From Chara braunii (Eukaryota > Streptophyta > Charophyceae > Charales > Characeae), in the NCBI GenBank assembly GCA_003427395.1, contig BFEA01000549.1, positions 207,511-241,367 on the forward strand: DNA of 33,857 nucleotides, in the 5' to 3' direction. Below are positions 19,331 through 29,345 of the stretch, one piece after another (within the stretch, counting starts at the first letter, position 1; every line of letters starts with the position of its first letter). The notes beneath the pieces were generated by a model. It made no database searches and was not told where the DNA came from. It saw only the letters and a list, made by a program, of their open reading frames with translations. A program made the position numbers and the translations under genes.

Positions 19331-19689
19331 ACGAAATGGACTGGGTAACACGCATGCAAAACTGATTGAGCTTGGAGACAAGAAAGGTCGAATGAGTGAG
19401 ATATGCATGTGAAAAAGGCAGGACTAGGGAAAAGCCGGGCAGAATGACCCGGAAGAAATACGTGTGAATTTGGTTGGGCTTGAGATCGAGGAAAGGGTGA
19501 CGAGAGGCATGGATTGCGCGGGCCGGAAAAAGGACCTGGTTGGAAGGGGTGGCCCTGTAGAAGAGGCGTTAATGGTGACGGAAGCCGGAAAAAGGACCTG
19601 GTTGGAAGGAGGATCAACCAAAGGGCACTTGGGATGGCAAGGCTGGGGGGAGAAGCAGGGGCAGCGAGAAGAGGAAAGTTGGAAGGAGG

Positions 19690-19910
19690 TTTGATGTACT
19701 ACAGGTGATGAATGAGACGAAAGGAGGTTTGATGCTCTGAGGGTGATGAATGAGACGAAAAGAGATCTGATGCTCTGAGGGTGATGAATGAGACGAAAGA
19801 AATTTGATGCTCAGAGGGTGATGAACGAGACGAAAGGGGTTTAATGTTCTAAGAATGATGATGAAACGAAAGGGATCTGATGTTCTAAGAGTGATAAATG
19901 AGACATGAGA
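19690..19910. repeat. 37-38-bp tandem array, about six copies
   Basis: GATGAATGAGACGAAAGG, then AGGTTTGATGCTCTGAGGGT repeats at about 19708, 19745, 19783, 19820, 19858 and 19895. Copies drift progressively rightwards. It lies just inside the polypurine tract of LTR2. Confidence 0.85.
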
Positions 19911-20101
19911 TGTCTGAAGGACAAAGAAAGCTCGAATCCTACACATCCCCTCTTATGACTAGAAGAAATCCGAGAAAGGAACAAGAAAAGACAAAACCGA
20001 CCCTGGCAAACTAACCAGCTATGACATTCCGTCCTCCTCTCCCGTCCATCCCTCCAAACCCCACTGACAGGAGATTGGTATGCGATGAGGACATCGAGAA
20101 T

Positions 20102-20115
20102 GAGTGGGGAGAATG
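20102..20115 (+). promoter_or_regulatory. Polypurine tract before LTR2
   Basis: GAGTGGGGAGAATG immediately precedes TGTCGGGACTGG, the start of homology with LTR3 (TGACGGGATCGG at 29549). The upstream phrase GATGAGGACATCGAGAATGA resembles common gypsy 3' ends. It marks where plus-strand synthesis would start and supports the LTR reading on the + strand. LTR3 lacks such a tract. Confidence 0.6.
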
Positions 20116-21518
20116 TGTCGGGACTGGTGCGTCCCGAATAACATCCCGTCACTCGAGAGAGTGTATATAGCGAGATTGTGCACGACATACAAATCTGGAA
20201 TTAGGAGGAAAGAGAGAGAAAAGACAAAGGACTAGGCCATCGGAAGGATTGATGCCCTGGTTGGGAACCGTTGGGGAAAGAACCAGTGACGACAAGCAGG
20301 TAAGCACAAGGACATGGGCACGTATGGGCATAGCATGAGGCCAGGAGGGCCACTGAAATTTGGCATGATTAAGGCCAAGGGGCCGTCAACTTATAAAATG
20401 CGGCGTGACGGACGACGAGAAAATAAGGTGGCTAAAAGGTGGACGGCCACGATGGTCGTGGGACGCTAGAAATTAAGGGCCTAACATGGGGGCCACCTAC
20501 GGCAATTAACGGGAGCCTCGACTTGGAGGCCCCGCGGCAGGAGAAAACTAGCTCACGCAAGTCCCAAGGAAAAAGCAAGGGAGCGGGGCCACCATAGGGC
20601 GGTAGATGCCCAAAGAACATGGGACACCTTGGGGGAAAGGCACCAGGGGCCACGTGGGACTAGTAAAAATAATGGTATCCGGGACAAAATATGTCGAGGA
20701 CCACCAGCGGGACAAAGTGTTGGGGACCACCGGTGGGACCACTAGCAGACAAGTGTCGGGAACTAGCGTGGGAGAAATGGCGGGGACATGAGAATGCCTC
20801 GACAAAGGACTATGAAGCGGCATGAGGGAAAATAATTAAAGCAAGAAGCGTCGTGAAGATCAAAATCTTGACGACTGAGAATATTAGCACCACTAGGGAG
20901 CAAACGGAGAGGCCAAAAAGAAAAGGAAAAGTAAAGAAACATGAACTGGGAGGCGTGGGAGCAATCCCAGAAATCTCGGATCAGCCTCCCTAAGAAAATG
21001 GAGGCAAGAGAGACTCCATGTGAAAAATAGGCCTCCGGGAGAAAATCGGAGTAAGTAGGGCCACTGTGGGAGGAAAATAGAGGAAAAGGGAAACTCCCAT
21101 GGGCATGAGGAGGCCATTATTGTAGTCCGAGATATAACGGACTGCACCTTGGGCATAGGAAGGGCCAAAACTAAGAGGAAGGGCCTAGAAAAGGGCCTTA
21201 ACGACCACTTGACACTTGGCATGCTAGAAAAAGAAAGAAAAGAAAAGAAAAATGTGGGAGAATAAGACAAACGGAGTGAGGGGGAGTGCGTGAGTTGGCC
21301 GTCAGTAGGGACTGCCACAAGTAGGGACTAGCATGTCCCTACTGTCCAAGAAAGGAGGAAAAAGAAAAGAAAAGAAAAGAGAAAAATGCCTTAACGGTAA
21401 AAATGGACCACTTGGGGAGATACATCCGTGACCAGATTCATTCTAGAGTATGGCGGCTGCAAAGGACTTTGATTTTTTTTTTTTTTTGCAAAGAAAATCA
21501 AAGAAAATCAAAGCCCCA

Positions 21519-21868
21519 TGCAACCCGAAAAATAACGGATTACATGGGGGAGGAGAAACACATGTTTTAGATGCATCCGGAACCAAAATTGAGTCCGGAT
21601 GCACTTGGGAGTTGACCGTTTCTTTTTTTTTCAAGTAAGGGCTAGTTGTGGGGCATTGGGGCTAGGGAATTGACCCCTAATGCAGTCCAAGTTGCAACGG
21701 ACTGCATGGGGAAGGGAAAACACATGTTTTTGGTGCATCCGGAGCCAATATTGACCCCGGATGCACTTAGGAACTAAACGCTTCATTTTCTTCTAGCATG
21801 GGGAAAGTAGTGGGGCTGTGGGACGAGGAAAATGACCATGAATGCAGTTTGAGAAATAACGGACTGCA
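21519..21868. repeat. 162-bp tandem duplication within LTR2
   Basis: A unit beginning with the hairpin (TGCAGTCC / GGACTGCA type at 21519, 21681 and 21843, each 162 bp apart) contains ACACATGTTTT, then a GCATCCGGA / TCCGGATGC inverted pair. LTR3 has a single copy of the same unit (30937-31118), so the duplication happened in LTR2 or was lost in LTR3. Confidence 0.8.
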
Positions 21869-22279
21869 TGAGGATGCCTAGTCTGGGAAAATGAGTCACG
21901 GCAAGCCCAAAAGGCTAGAAAGAAGTGACTTTGGCATGGGGCAAGTAAAAACGGTAAACGACAACCACGAGAAGAGATCTCACGGTCGAGAAAAATTGGC
22001 ACACATGTGGAACCCAAGGGAGGGATATTGAAACCACCAAGGGCAAGGAGGTCCCGAAATAAAAAAAATGAGACACTATCTGGGATGTTGCCGGGGACTA
22101 AGTGGGTCCAAATAATAATAATCGAAAAACGGAACACGTGCTGTCGGGATTACCGAAGGGACAAGAAAACGGAACTAGTACGAAGGAAAATATTAGCACC
22201 ACTAGTGCAAGTGGGGGCGAGTGGGAGAGTCATGAGAGAAAAAGAGAGTGAAAAAATGGTGTTGGGAGGGCTGCCCAGC

Positions 22280-22299
22280 AGTCCGAGATATCTCGGACT
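22280..22299. repeat. Perfect 20-bp palindrome AGTCCGAGATATCTCGGACT
   Basis: A self-complementary 20-mer, one member of a dispersed family of hairpins with AGTCCGA/TCGGACT arms. The LTR3 counterpart near 31633 is degenerate (AGTCTGAGATATCACGGACT). Confidence 0.9.
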
Positions 22300-22842
22300 A
22301 GCTAGGCATGAGAAAATAGAGCCTCAAAAGGCCCAACATGAGAAAAAGGTTGTCCAAGGAAAATCGCAGCAAAGGGGGCTCAAAATTGGGATTAACGGAG
22401 ACAAAATGGAGCCCCTTAGGAGCATGGGGGTGCCATTATTGTAATCCAAGATATAACGGTCAAGTACCAGCCATGAATCTGGCCATGAATGAGGTCCCAA
22501 GGCCTAGAAAGAGGGTGCACAGCTATTTGACACTTGTCACAACTGAAATAAAAGAAAAAGAAAGAAAAATGAGAGAAAATGGAGGGAGAATGAGACAAAA
22601 GGGGAGTGGAGGAGAATGTGCCGACCTATTGAGACCTGCACAGTAGGGACTGGCAGGTCCCAACTGTGACCTCATCCCTCCTAGAATGAGGGAGGACAAT
22701 CCGGATTGCAGAGATGGCCCTTGGGGCCATATCTCCATAAAATCTGAATTAAAAAGAAGAAAATAAGGGAAAATGCAAAAGGGAAATGACCGTTTTTTTT
22801 GTGGACCGTGGATCTGAGATCAAATCTCACGGCGGAGGAGAA

Positions 22843-22878
22843 CTAGCCGTTTTTTGTGGGCCAGCCAAAAACGGCTAG
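22843..22878. repeat. Long hairpin, 12-bp perfect stem
   Basis: CTAGCCGTTTTT and AAAAACGGCTAG are exact reverse complements around a 12-base loop. The counterpart in LTR3 (32185-32220) keeps an 11-bp stem (CTAGCCGTTTT / AAAACGGCTAG) although the loop differs. Confidence 0.85.
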
Positions 22879-23844
22879 CTCCGGAATGAGGTGGCAGCCC
22901 AAAATGGAAAGAAACAAAAGAGGGAAAGAAACAAAACTGTGCATTTGGCCCAAAATGAGAGCGAGACGCACCAAAAATTAAAAAAGGGGACTTAGGGGCT
23001 CAAATTTGAGGCAAGGGCTAATTGGTGGTGGCATGTAATATTGTTGGCCTTGGATCTCAGCCAGATCCAATGCTGAAAATGCACCGCTGCATGGGGAAAT
23101 ATTTCGGCATACCCAAAATGGGGTAGAAATTGAAAAAAATCGAGAAAAAGGCCCACTAGGCATTAGGACCCAACCTTGGGCATTAGGACCCAAGGGGGAA
23201 ACATTTTGAAAGTGAAGAGGAGACTGAAGGAGGCCAAGAGGCAATCCGAGTTGGTACCAACCACTCGGACCGCATGTACTTGGCCAAAATGAGGCATGGG
23301 TAACTCCGGAAGGGCCTACTAATGAAATTTTGCCTTGGGGGTACCTCGGTTCACTTCAAGGCACATGGGGAGGCCCATGGGCTGACCGGACTGCTGGTTT
23401 CAGCCTACATAAGCTGGGAATTCTGTCCGCCACATTCACAATTGCATGAAGAGTGCCCATGCTGCCCAAGTGAGCTCATAGGAGTACTCTTTCTCCAAAC
23501 CCATGCTAGTTTGGGAGCTTAGAGGAGACTATGAGCAAGGGGAGAGAGCTCTAGAGGTTAGGGGAAGTGAGGCTGGCACTAGGGAGGTGATCCGCCATAA
23601 CCCCCAGGGTGTGAGGAAGAGAGAGAGGCTAGAGGGAGATCCATTAGCCCTCCTAGAGGGGAGGACTCCATAGCAATAGTAGGAGGAGCTTGCCATAGCT
23701 TGGGTAGAGTGAGAGAGGAAGGAGAGAGAGGCTTGAGGAAGAAGGAAGTCATAGCCAACGAGGTACTTGTGCAAGGAGGAAGAAGCCTCATCAAGGTTGA
23801 GGCTCCATCTCCAAAACATCAACAAGGTGAGTGGAAGGAAGAAA

Positions 23845-24150
23845 ATTATTCTCCCCCTTCCCCTTCTTCTTCCTCTTCTTCTTCTTCTTTTTCTTTTTCT
23901 TCTTCTCTTCTTCTTTTTCTTCTTCTTCTTCTCCTTCTTCTTCTTCTTCTCCATTCTTCTTCTTCTACTTGCCCTTTTTCATCTTCTTCTTTCTCTTCTT
24001 CTCCTCCTCCTCCTTCTCTTATCCTTCGTCTCCTTGTTTTTCTTCCTTTTCCTCTTGTTTTCCTTCTCTTCTTCTCCTTTATCTCGTTCATCTCCTTATT
24101 CTTCTTTTTCCTTTTCTTCTTTCTCTTCTTCTCCTTCTCCTTCCTAGAGT
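23845..24150 (+). repeat. (TTC)n polypyrimidine tract
   Basis: About 300 bp of TTC, TCC and TTTTC units on the + strand. A donor-like AAG|GTGAGT (23825-23833) lies directly upstream. Long ORFs of Ser/Phe/Leu runs, or Glu/Lys/Arg runs on the other strand, are artefacts. Confidence 0.95.
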
Positions 24151-24159
24151 TCCTAGAGT

Positions 24160-25435
24160 CTACTCTAACTCTTGCTTTTCACTCACATAGTAGTAGGTAG
24201 TGTTCCGATCTTACATGGATGATCTCATGCTAAGAACTTGTGATTTGGTCTACTCTAACTTTTGCTTTTCACTCACATAGTAGTAGGTAGTGCTCCGATT
24301 CTTCCATGGATGATCTCATGCTCAAAACTTGTGATTTGGTTTACTCTAACTCTTGTCGTTCACTCACATAGTAGTAGGTAGTGCTCCGATTCTTCCATGG
24401 ATGATCTCATGCTCAAAACTTGTGATTTGGTATACTCTCAATCTTGCTTTTCACTCACATAGTAGTAATTACTGCTCCGATTCTTCCATGGATGATCTCA
24501 TGCTCAAAACTTGTGATTTGGTCTACTCTAACTCTTGCTTTTCACTCACATAGTAGTAGGTAGTGCCCCGATTCTTCCATGGATGATCTCATGCTCAAAA
24601 CTTGTCATTTTGGTCTACTCTAACTCTTGCTTTTCACCCACATAGTAGTAGGTAGTGCTCCGATTCTTCCATGGATGATCTCATGCTCAAAACTTGTGAT
24701 TTAGTGTACTCTAACTCTTGCTTTTCACTCACATAGTAGTAGGTAGTGCTCCGATTCTTCCATGAATGATCTCATGCTAAAAAATTGTGATTTGGTCTAT
24801 TCTAACTTTTGTTTTTCACTCACATAGTAGTAGGTAGTGCTCCGATTCTTCCATGGATGATCTCATGCTCAAAACTTGTGATTTGGTCTACTCTAACTTT
24901 TGCTTTCACTCACATAGTAGTAGGTAGTGCTCCGATTTTTCCATGGATGATCTCATGTTCGAAACTTGTGATTTGGTTTACTCTAACTCTTGCCTTTCAC
25001 TCACATGGTAGTAGGTAGTGCTCCGATTCTTCCATGGATGATCTCATGCTCAAAACTTGTGATTTGGTCTAACTCTTGCTTTTCACTCACATAGTAGTAG
25101 GTAGTGCTCCGATTCTTCCATGAATGATCTCATGCTCAAAACTTGTGATTTGGTCTACTCTAACTCTTGCTTTTCACTCACATAGTAGTAGGTAGTGCTC
25201 CGATTCTCCCATGGATGATCTCATGCTCAAAACTTGTAATTTGGTCTACTATAACTCTTGCTTTCACTCACATAGTAGTAGGTAGTGCTCCGATTCGTCC
25301 ATGGATGATCTTATGCTCAAAACTTGTGATTTGGTGTATTCTAACTTTTGCCTTTCACTCACATGGTAGTAGGTAGTGCTCCGATTCTTCAATGGATGAT
25401 CTCATGCTCAAGACTGGTGTTTTGCACTAGCCTAG
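24160..25435 (+). repeat. 91-bp tandem array (satellite type 1), about 14 copies
   Basis: ATGGATGATCTCATGCTCAA recurs at 24215, 24306, 24397, 24488, 24579, 24671, 24762, 24853, 24943, 25034, 25120, 25211, 25301 and 25392, almost always 90-92 bp apart. The rest of the unit is AACTTGTGATTTGGTCTACT, then CTAACTCTTGCTTTTCACTC, then ACATAGTAGTAGGTAGTGCT and CCGATTCTTCC. Copies are very similar, so the array was homogenised recently. Confidence 0.95.
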
Positions 25436-26730
25436 CTTGTGCTTTCCACTCACATTGTAGTAGAGGACTTTCTGTTTCATGCTTGGTTGCATTCATGGGC
25501 CATAGGCATGTGTTTGAGCAAGTCCCACTCACATGCATGGCTCAACTCTCACATGGCGACATTCCGTTTCATGCTTGAGCCACAAGCATGTGTTTGAGCA
25601 AGTCTCACGCACATGCATGGCTCAACTCTCACATGATGATGTTCCGGTTCATACTTGGTTGCTCTTCTTTCTATGTGCATTTCACTAGTTCAATCTTAAC
25701 CTTGTGAAGTTCATGTGTGTTGTAGTATTCCGGTTCATACTTGATTGCTCTTTTTTCCATGTGCATGTGCATGCCGTAGTTCAAGCTTCACCTTGTCAAG
25801 TTCATGTGTGTTGTAGTGTTCCTGTTCATTCTTGGTTGCCCTTTCATATATGTGCATGTGCATTTCACTAGTTCAATCTTCACCTTGTCAAGTTCATGTG
25901 TGTTGTAGTGTTCCGATTCACACTTGGTTGCTCTTTCCTCCATGTGCATGTGTATTCCATAGTTCGAACTTCACTTCGTCAAGTTCATGTGAGTGTAGTG
26001 TTCCGATTCATACTTGGTTGCTCTTTTGTCCATGTGCATATGCATTTACTAGTTCAACCTTCACCTTGTCAAGTTCATGTGTATGGTCGTGTTCCGTTTC
26101 AACACTTGGTTGCCTTCTCATCCATGTGCATGTGCTTCGTTAGTTCAACCTGACTTTGTCAAGTTCATATGTATGGTAGCGTTCCGTTTCAACACTTGGT
26201 TGCTTTTTCACTCATGTGCATGCTTCGTCAGTTCAAACCTCACTTTGTCAAGTTCATGTGTATGGTAGTGCTCCGTTTCAACACGTTGTTGCTGTCTCAC
26301 TCATCTGCATGTGCTTCGTTAGTTCAAACCTCACTTTGTCAAGTTCATGTGTATGGTAGTGTTTCGTTTCAACACTTGGTTGCTCTTTCACTCATATGCA
26401 TGTGCTTCGTTAGTTCAACCCTCACTTTCTCAAGTTCATGTGTATGGTAGTGTTCCGTTTCAACACTTGGTTGCTCTTTCACTCATGTGCATGTGCTTCG
26501 TTAGTTCAACCCTCACTTTGTCAAGCTCATGTGTATGGTAGTGTTCCGTTTCAACACTTGGTTGCTTTTTCACTCATGTGCATGTGCTTCGCTAGTTCAA
26601 ACCTCACTTTGTCAAAGTTCGTGTGGATGGTAGTGTTCCGTTTCAACACTTGGTTGCTCTTTCACTCATGGGCATGTGCTTTTGATTAGTTCAACCTTCA
26701 TCTTCTCAAATTCATGTTGGTGGCTCTTTC
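25436..26730 (+). repeat. 91-bp tandem array (satellite type 2) with transition monomers
   Basis: From 25436 to about 25650, transition units mix type-1 and type-2 phrases (CTGTTTCATGCTTGGTTGC; spacings 92 and 80). Then type-2 monomers follow, with GTTCCG at 26091, 26181, 26270, 26361, 26452, 26543 and 26635 (89-92 bp). Most end monomers match 280-590 of the window. Confidence 0.9.
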
Positions 26731-26789
26731 ACTATGGGATGGGTGACCGACATTTGGCTGCTACAACGGAGATATGCTTTCATTAGGAC

Positions 26790-26794
<5 letters not shown>

Positions 26795-26847
<53 letters not shown>

Positions 26848-26900
26848 GCTCGCTCGCTATCTCTTCCTCTCTCTCTCTCCCTTTCTCTCTCCCTAATGCA
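26795..26900 (+). repeat. (CT)n microsatellite of LTR2
   Basis: CT runs with interruptions (TTTCT, CGCTCGCTCGCTAT), positioned as in LTR1 between the type-2 array and the unique 3' block. Confidence 0.95.
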
Positions 26901-27140
26901 TTCCCCCTATCTCTCTCTCCATCTTCATCTTGCCCTCTCTCTCCCTTCCCCTCACTTGGCATATGACTAACACCTCATCCCTCACTTGTTACATTGCTAG
27001 GGAACGAACGGTAAAGGAAAATTGGGCCTCACTTGGTGGAAAAAGAGGGCAAGGGAAGGGTAGCCGGTCCCTTGTGCCGCCAAGAAGGGAAAGAAAAAGG
27101 ACATTTGAAAGATTGGGAGAAGGCGAAGTCCGGGAGAAAG

Positions 27141-27149
27141 TATAAATTA
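27141..27149 (+). promoter_or_regulatory. TATA-box-like element in LTR2
   Basis: TATAAATTA, conserved with 1039 of LTR1 in an otherwise mildly diverged block. It is a candidate core promoter of the element. Confidence 0.45.
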
Positions 27150-27312
27150 AAGCAAGGTCAGTTTGACTTAACCATTTCCCCGACTGCATGACTATGAGAA
27201 GAGGAAGGAGAACAATGAAAGGCTAAGGAAATGAAAGAATAGGCATGCGGGAAGGGCTATGTGTTCACCCCACTGGGGGATTATATCGGTCTTGGCTTTG
27301 TGTGGAATTCTG

Positions 27313-27322
27313 CAGGTAAGTA
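27313..27322 (+). promoter_or_regulatory. Candidate 5' splice site in LTR2
   Basis: CAG|GTAAGTAA, GT at 27316, conserved with LTR1 although flanking bases have changed (GGATTGTGCAG against GAATTCTGCAG). Confidence 0.4.
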
Positions 27323-28050
27323 AAGACTTGGGATGTGTTCAACGGGATAGGGCCGGGGGAGACCGGGCGGCAAAGGAAAAGGGAAGAGGGGGCAAGGGAG
27401 CTATGGGACCCTTAGCGTAAAACCAACCCATGAAAGTGACCTTTGTGTTTGTGACTTAGAGTGTGAATGAAAGAAAGAGGTGCCACCTTGCTGAGCGAAA
27501 TGTGAAGTTGTCTGTGCACGCATGCAAATGCCCTAAAAAGACTAAGGGGCCTGTGTCAATATGGATGGATGAAATGCATGAGACTCGAGGGGTGCGTAGG
27601 GGCGAGGGGGAGGATGGCATCGCCGCACCCCGATGACGCCGTAGAATTGCAATGCTTAGGGAAATGGTGCGTGGCCTAAAGATGACGCTTAGCCTGCGCA
27701 CAAGAGAAGAGAAACTCTCAAAGAACCCCTGGACTGCCTGTGTATTGGAAGGAGCAATTGCTTCAGAACACAACCAAGAATAAAAAAAAATCAGCGTTGC
27801 GGAATGACCAGCGAGACTACCACCCGGCGTGAGGGCTGGGCTACATCCCCAATGTCAAAGCTCTCTCGCTCGATGGCCCGCCCCCATCCATCTCAAAGCA
27901 CTAGGTGGGGGTGACCCTGGGACGAACGGCCCACGCCCTGAGCATGAGCGTGGGCGGGCCGAGCCAAATGGGACCCGCAGTGGAGTCGACCAAGGCTCGA
28001 AAGTCTATCGGGGTTTGGCCCTATACCGTTCCTTTCGACCCGGCGAAATC

Positions 28051-28968
28051 ATGTCCTTCTCCGGCCTCCCCCACAAGGACGTTTTCCTCTTCCTACCCCA
28101 GCTCCAGAACTCTTTTCACCTCCAACACATGCCCCTTGCCCAGTGGCTCCCCATTGCCACCTCCCGCCTCCTCGGCAATGCCGCGGAATGGTGGATGGCT
28201 GAAGTCAGCAACCGCCGAGCCTCCAGAGGACCACGTCACTCCTTCCTCCAATGGGCCAAACTTCTCACTGCCACCTTCCGCCCCCAGAAAACCATTGATG
28301 ACTACCTCGAACAATTTTGTCACCTCCACAAGACGGGTCCCACGGACCGCTTCGTCCAATACATCCGCTCCCTACGCCATCACCTCCCCACCACCGTTAT
28401 TCCCGACTTTGCGTTCATCTCCCGCATCAACCGGGTATGCGATAAAGATCTTGCAACCGCCCTCGCCCACGAACCCGACATGCCCCTTGCTGACCTCCTT
28501 TCTCGCATGCTTCATCACGATCGACTCCTCCATCCCCATCACCAGTCCGCGCCCGCTCCCTCCGGCCCCCTCATTTTCCATAACGACACCACGCAACCCA
28601 CCTCTGATGACAACTTCGACACTGCATCTCTTGACCCCTCCCAATTCACCATTGAGGACCTCCAGACCGCCCACCTTATACGGATGGAACGCCAGGATCG
28701 TGCCTCCCGACTGCCTTCTTCCTCTCCACCCCGTCGCTTCCACAAACTCACACCCGCAGAACGCATATACCTCCAGGAACACAACGGGTGTTTTTGCTGC
28801 CGCCAGTTAGGTCATCAACAGACCAACTGCCCCAACGCTAGCCACTTTACTCGACAGGCCCCTCGCTCCACGACACTCGACCCTTCTACTTCCACTTTTT
28901 CCTCCACCGCGACAATCGCCCCCCCCCCTCTGAACACTGTCCCCCTGTCTCTCGCAATCCATCCCTAA
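28051..28968 (+). CDS. gag: Gag of a second Ty3/gypsy family, fused to the LTR2 end
   Basis: A 305-residue ORF from ATG 28051; the frame is open upstream into the LTR, but homology to gag begins only at about 28026. The capsid region (e.g. LLGNAAEWWMAEVSN, FRPQKTIDDYLEQFCHL, DRFVQYIRSLRHHLP) is typical of plant-type gypsy gag. A CCHC zinc knuckle follows (CFCCRQLGHQQTNC, 28789-28830, spacing CX2CX4HX4C). Codon use is strongly C-rich, unlike the A/G-rich neighbourhood. No protease or RT follows in sense. It shares no visible similarity with the gag at 7424-8296. The 5' leader and primer site are absent, so the gag was joined to the LTR by recombination, or the LTR inserted beside it. Confidence 0.85.
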   Translation: MSFSGLPHKDVFLFLPQLQNSFHLQHMPLAQWLPIATSRLLGNAAEWWMAEVSNRRASRGPRHSFLQWAKLLTATFRPQKTIDDYLEQFCHLHKTGPTDRFVQYIRSLRHHLPTTVIPDFAFISRINRVCDKDLATALAHEPDMPLADLLSRMLHHDRLLHPHHQSAPAPSGPLIFHNDTTQPTSDDNFDTASLDPSQFTIEDLQTAHLIRMERQDRASRLPSSSPPRRFHKLTPAERIYLQEHNGCFCCRQLGHQQTNCPNASHFTRQAPRSTTLDPSTSTFSSTATIAPPPLNTVPLSLAIHP

Positions 28969-29120
28969 ACCCCTGTATAAACCTGCTACAACCTTGTAAC
29001 CCCGCTCTACACACACCCTTGAACCCAGTCCACCCTCCCTTTGACTGATGTCTGAGTTGCCCTTGCCCTCGCCAAGCCTTGTCCCATCTGTCCTCTCCAC
29101 TACCTTGTCTCTCTTGTCCA
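28969..29120 (+). other. C-rich tail after gag, no gene seen
   Basis: Same C-rich composition as the gag ORF, with several stops in all + frames. It probably continues the captured gag-family fragment as non-coding or decayed sequence. Confidence 0.4.
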
Positions 29121-29345
29121 ATGCTTGTGAACCTGCGTGACGCCGACGATAAAGGATCTAATGGCAAGCGCACGAGGACGGTGGCCTGCTGCCTCACTGT
29201 TCATGAAGATTATGCAGCTGGTTTAGCCACCATGCTGTTTCATCGACCGGCATCCCGACTCGCGGACTTACTGGAGCGACAACTTGTGACATGGATCTTT
29301 GCATCGGTCTGCGACTTCCTTGCTTCCAGATCAGACCTCATTTCA
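29121..29345 (+). CDS. Possible captured exon or gene fragment, unrecognised
   Basis: An open frame from ATG 29121 gives a helical-looking peptide (LVNLRDADDKGSNGKRTRTV, CCLTVHEDYAAGLATMLFH, LADLLERQLVTWIFASVCDF). The frame stays open to 29432, but after about 29346 it overlaps the antisense RT scrap and is a shadow. It could be a piece of a host gene. I recognise no family. It lies between two retroelement fragments of opposite orientation. Confidence 0.25.

Larger units (their letters stand above)
20340..23820. other. Non-coding 5' block of LTR2
   Basis: About 3.5 kb without credible genes, collinear with 29.65-33.10 kb. It contains repeated short hairpins with AGTCCGA/TCGGACT arms, a 162-bp tandem duplication and a long hairpin at 22843-22878. 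There are A-rich phrases such as AAAAAGAAAAGAAAA, and, near 23401, a TACATAAG box followed by a conserved 60-bp stretch. Open frames here are short and lack motifs. Confidence 0.6.
20116..28025 (+). mobile_element. LTR2: complete giant LTR, about 7.9 kb
   Basis: The start is set by shared homology with LTR3 (TG(T/A)CGGGA, then GGTG(C/G)GTCCCGAAT) and the preceding polypurine tract. The end is set by loss of homology with LTR1 after GGCCCTA(T/C)A. Its order is: TATA-like TATATA at 20163; a 3.7-kb block with hairpins and short tandem duplications; a (TTC)n tract; a type-1 then type-2 91-bp array; a (CT)n tract; and a unique block with TATA-like box and splice donor. No copy in the window shows both ends paired with a target duplication. 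An alternative is several adjoining repeats that travel together. Confidence 0.5.

Noticed and set aside
18654-20115. A separate short LTR starting at TGTG 18654
   Set aside because: No second copy of this segment, no CA end with target duplication and no TATA or polyadenylation features were found in the window.
23700-24200. Long Ser/Phe/Leu and Glu/Lys/Arg ORFs
   Set aside because: Translation of the (TTC)n tract on either strand; pure low complexity.
24160-25435. CRISPR-like array
   Set aside because: Monomers are contiguous 91-bp units without distinct spacers, in eukaryotic DNA with retroelements; it is a satellite.
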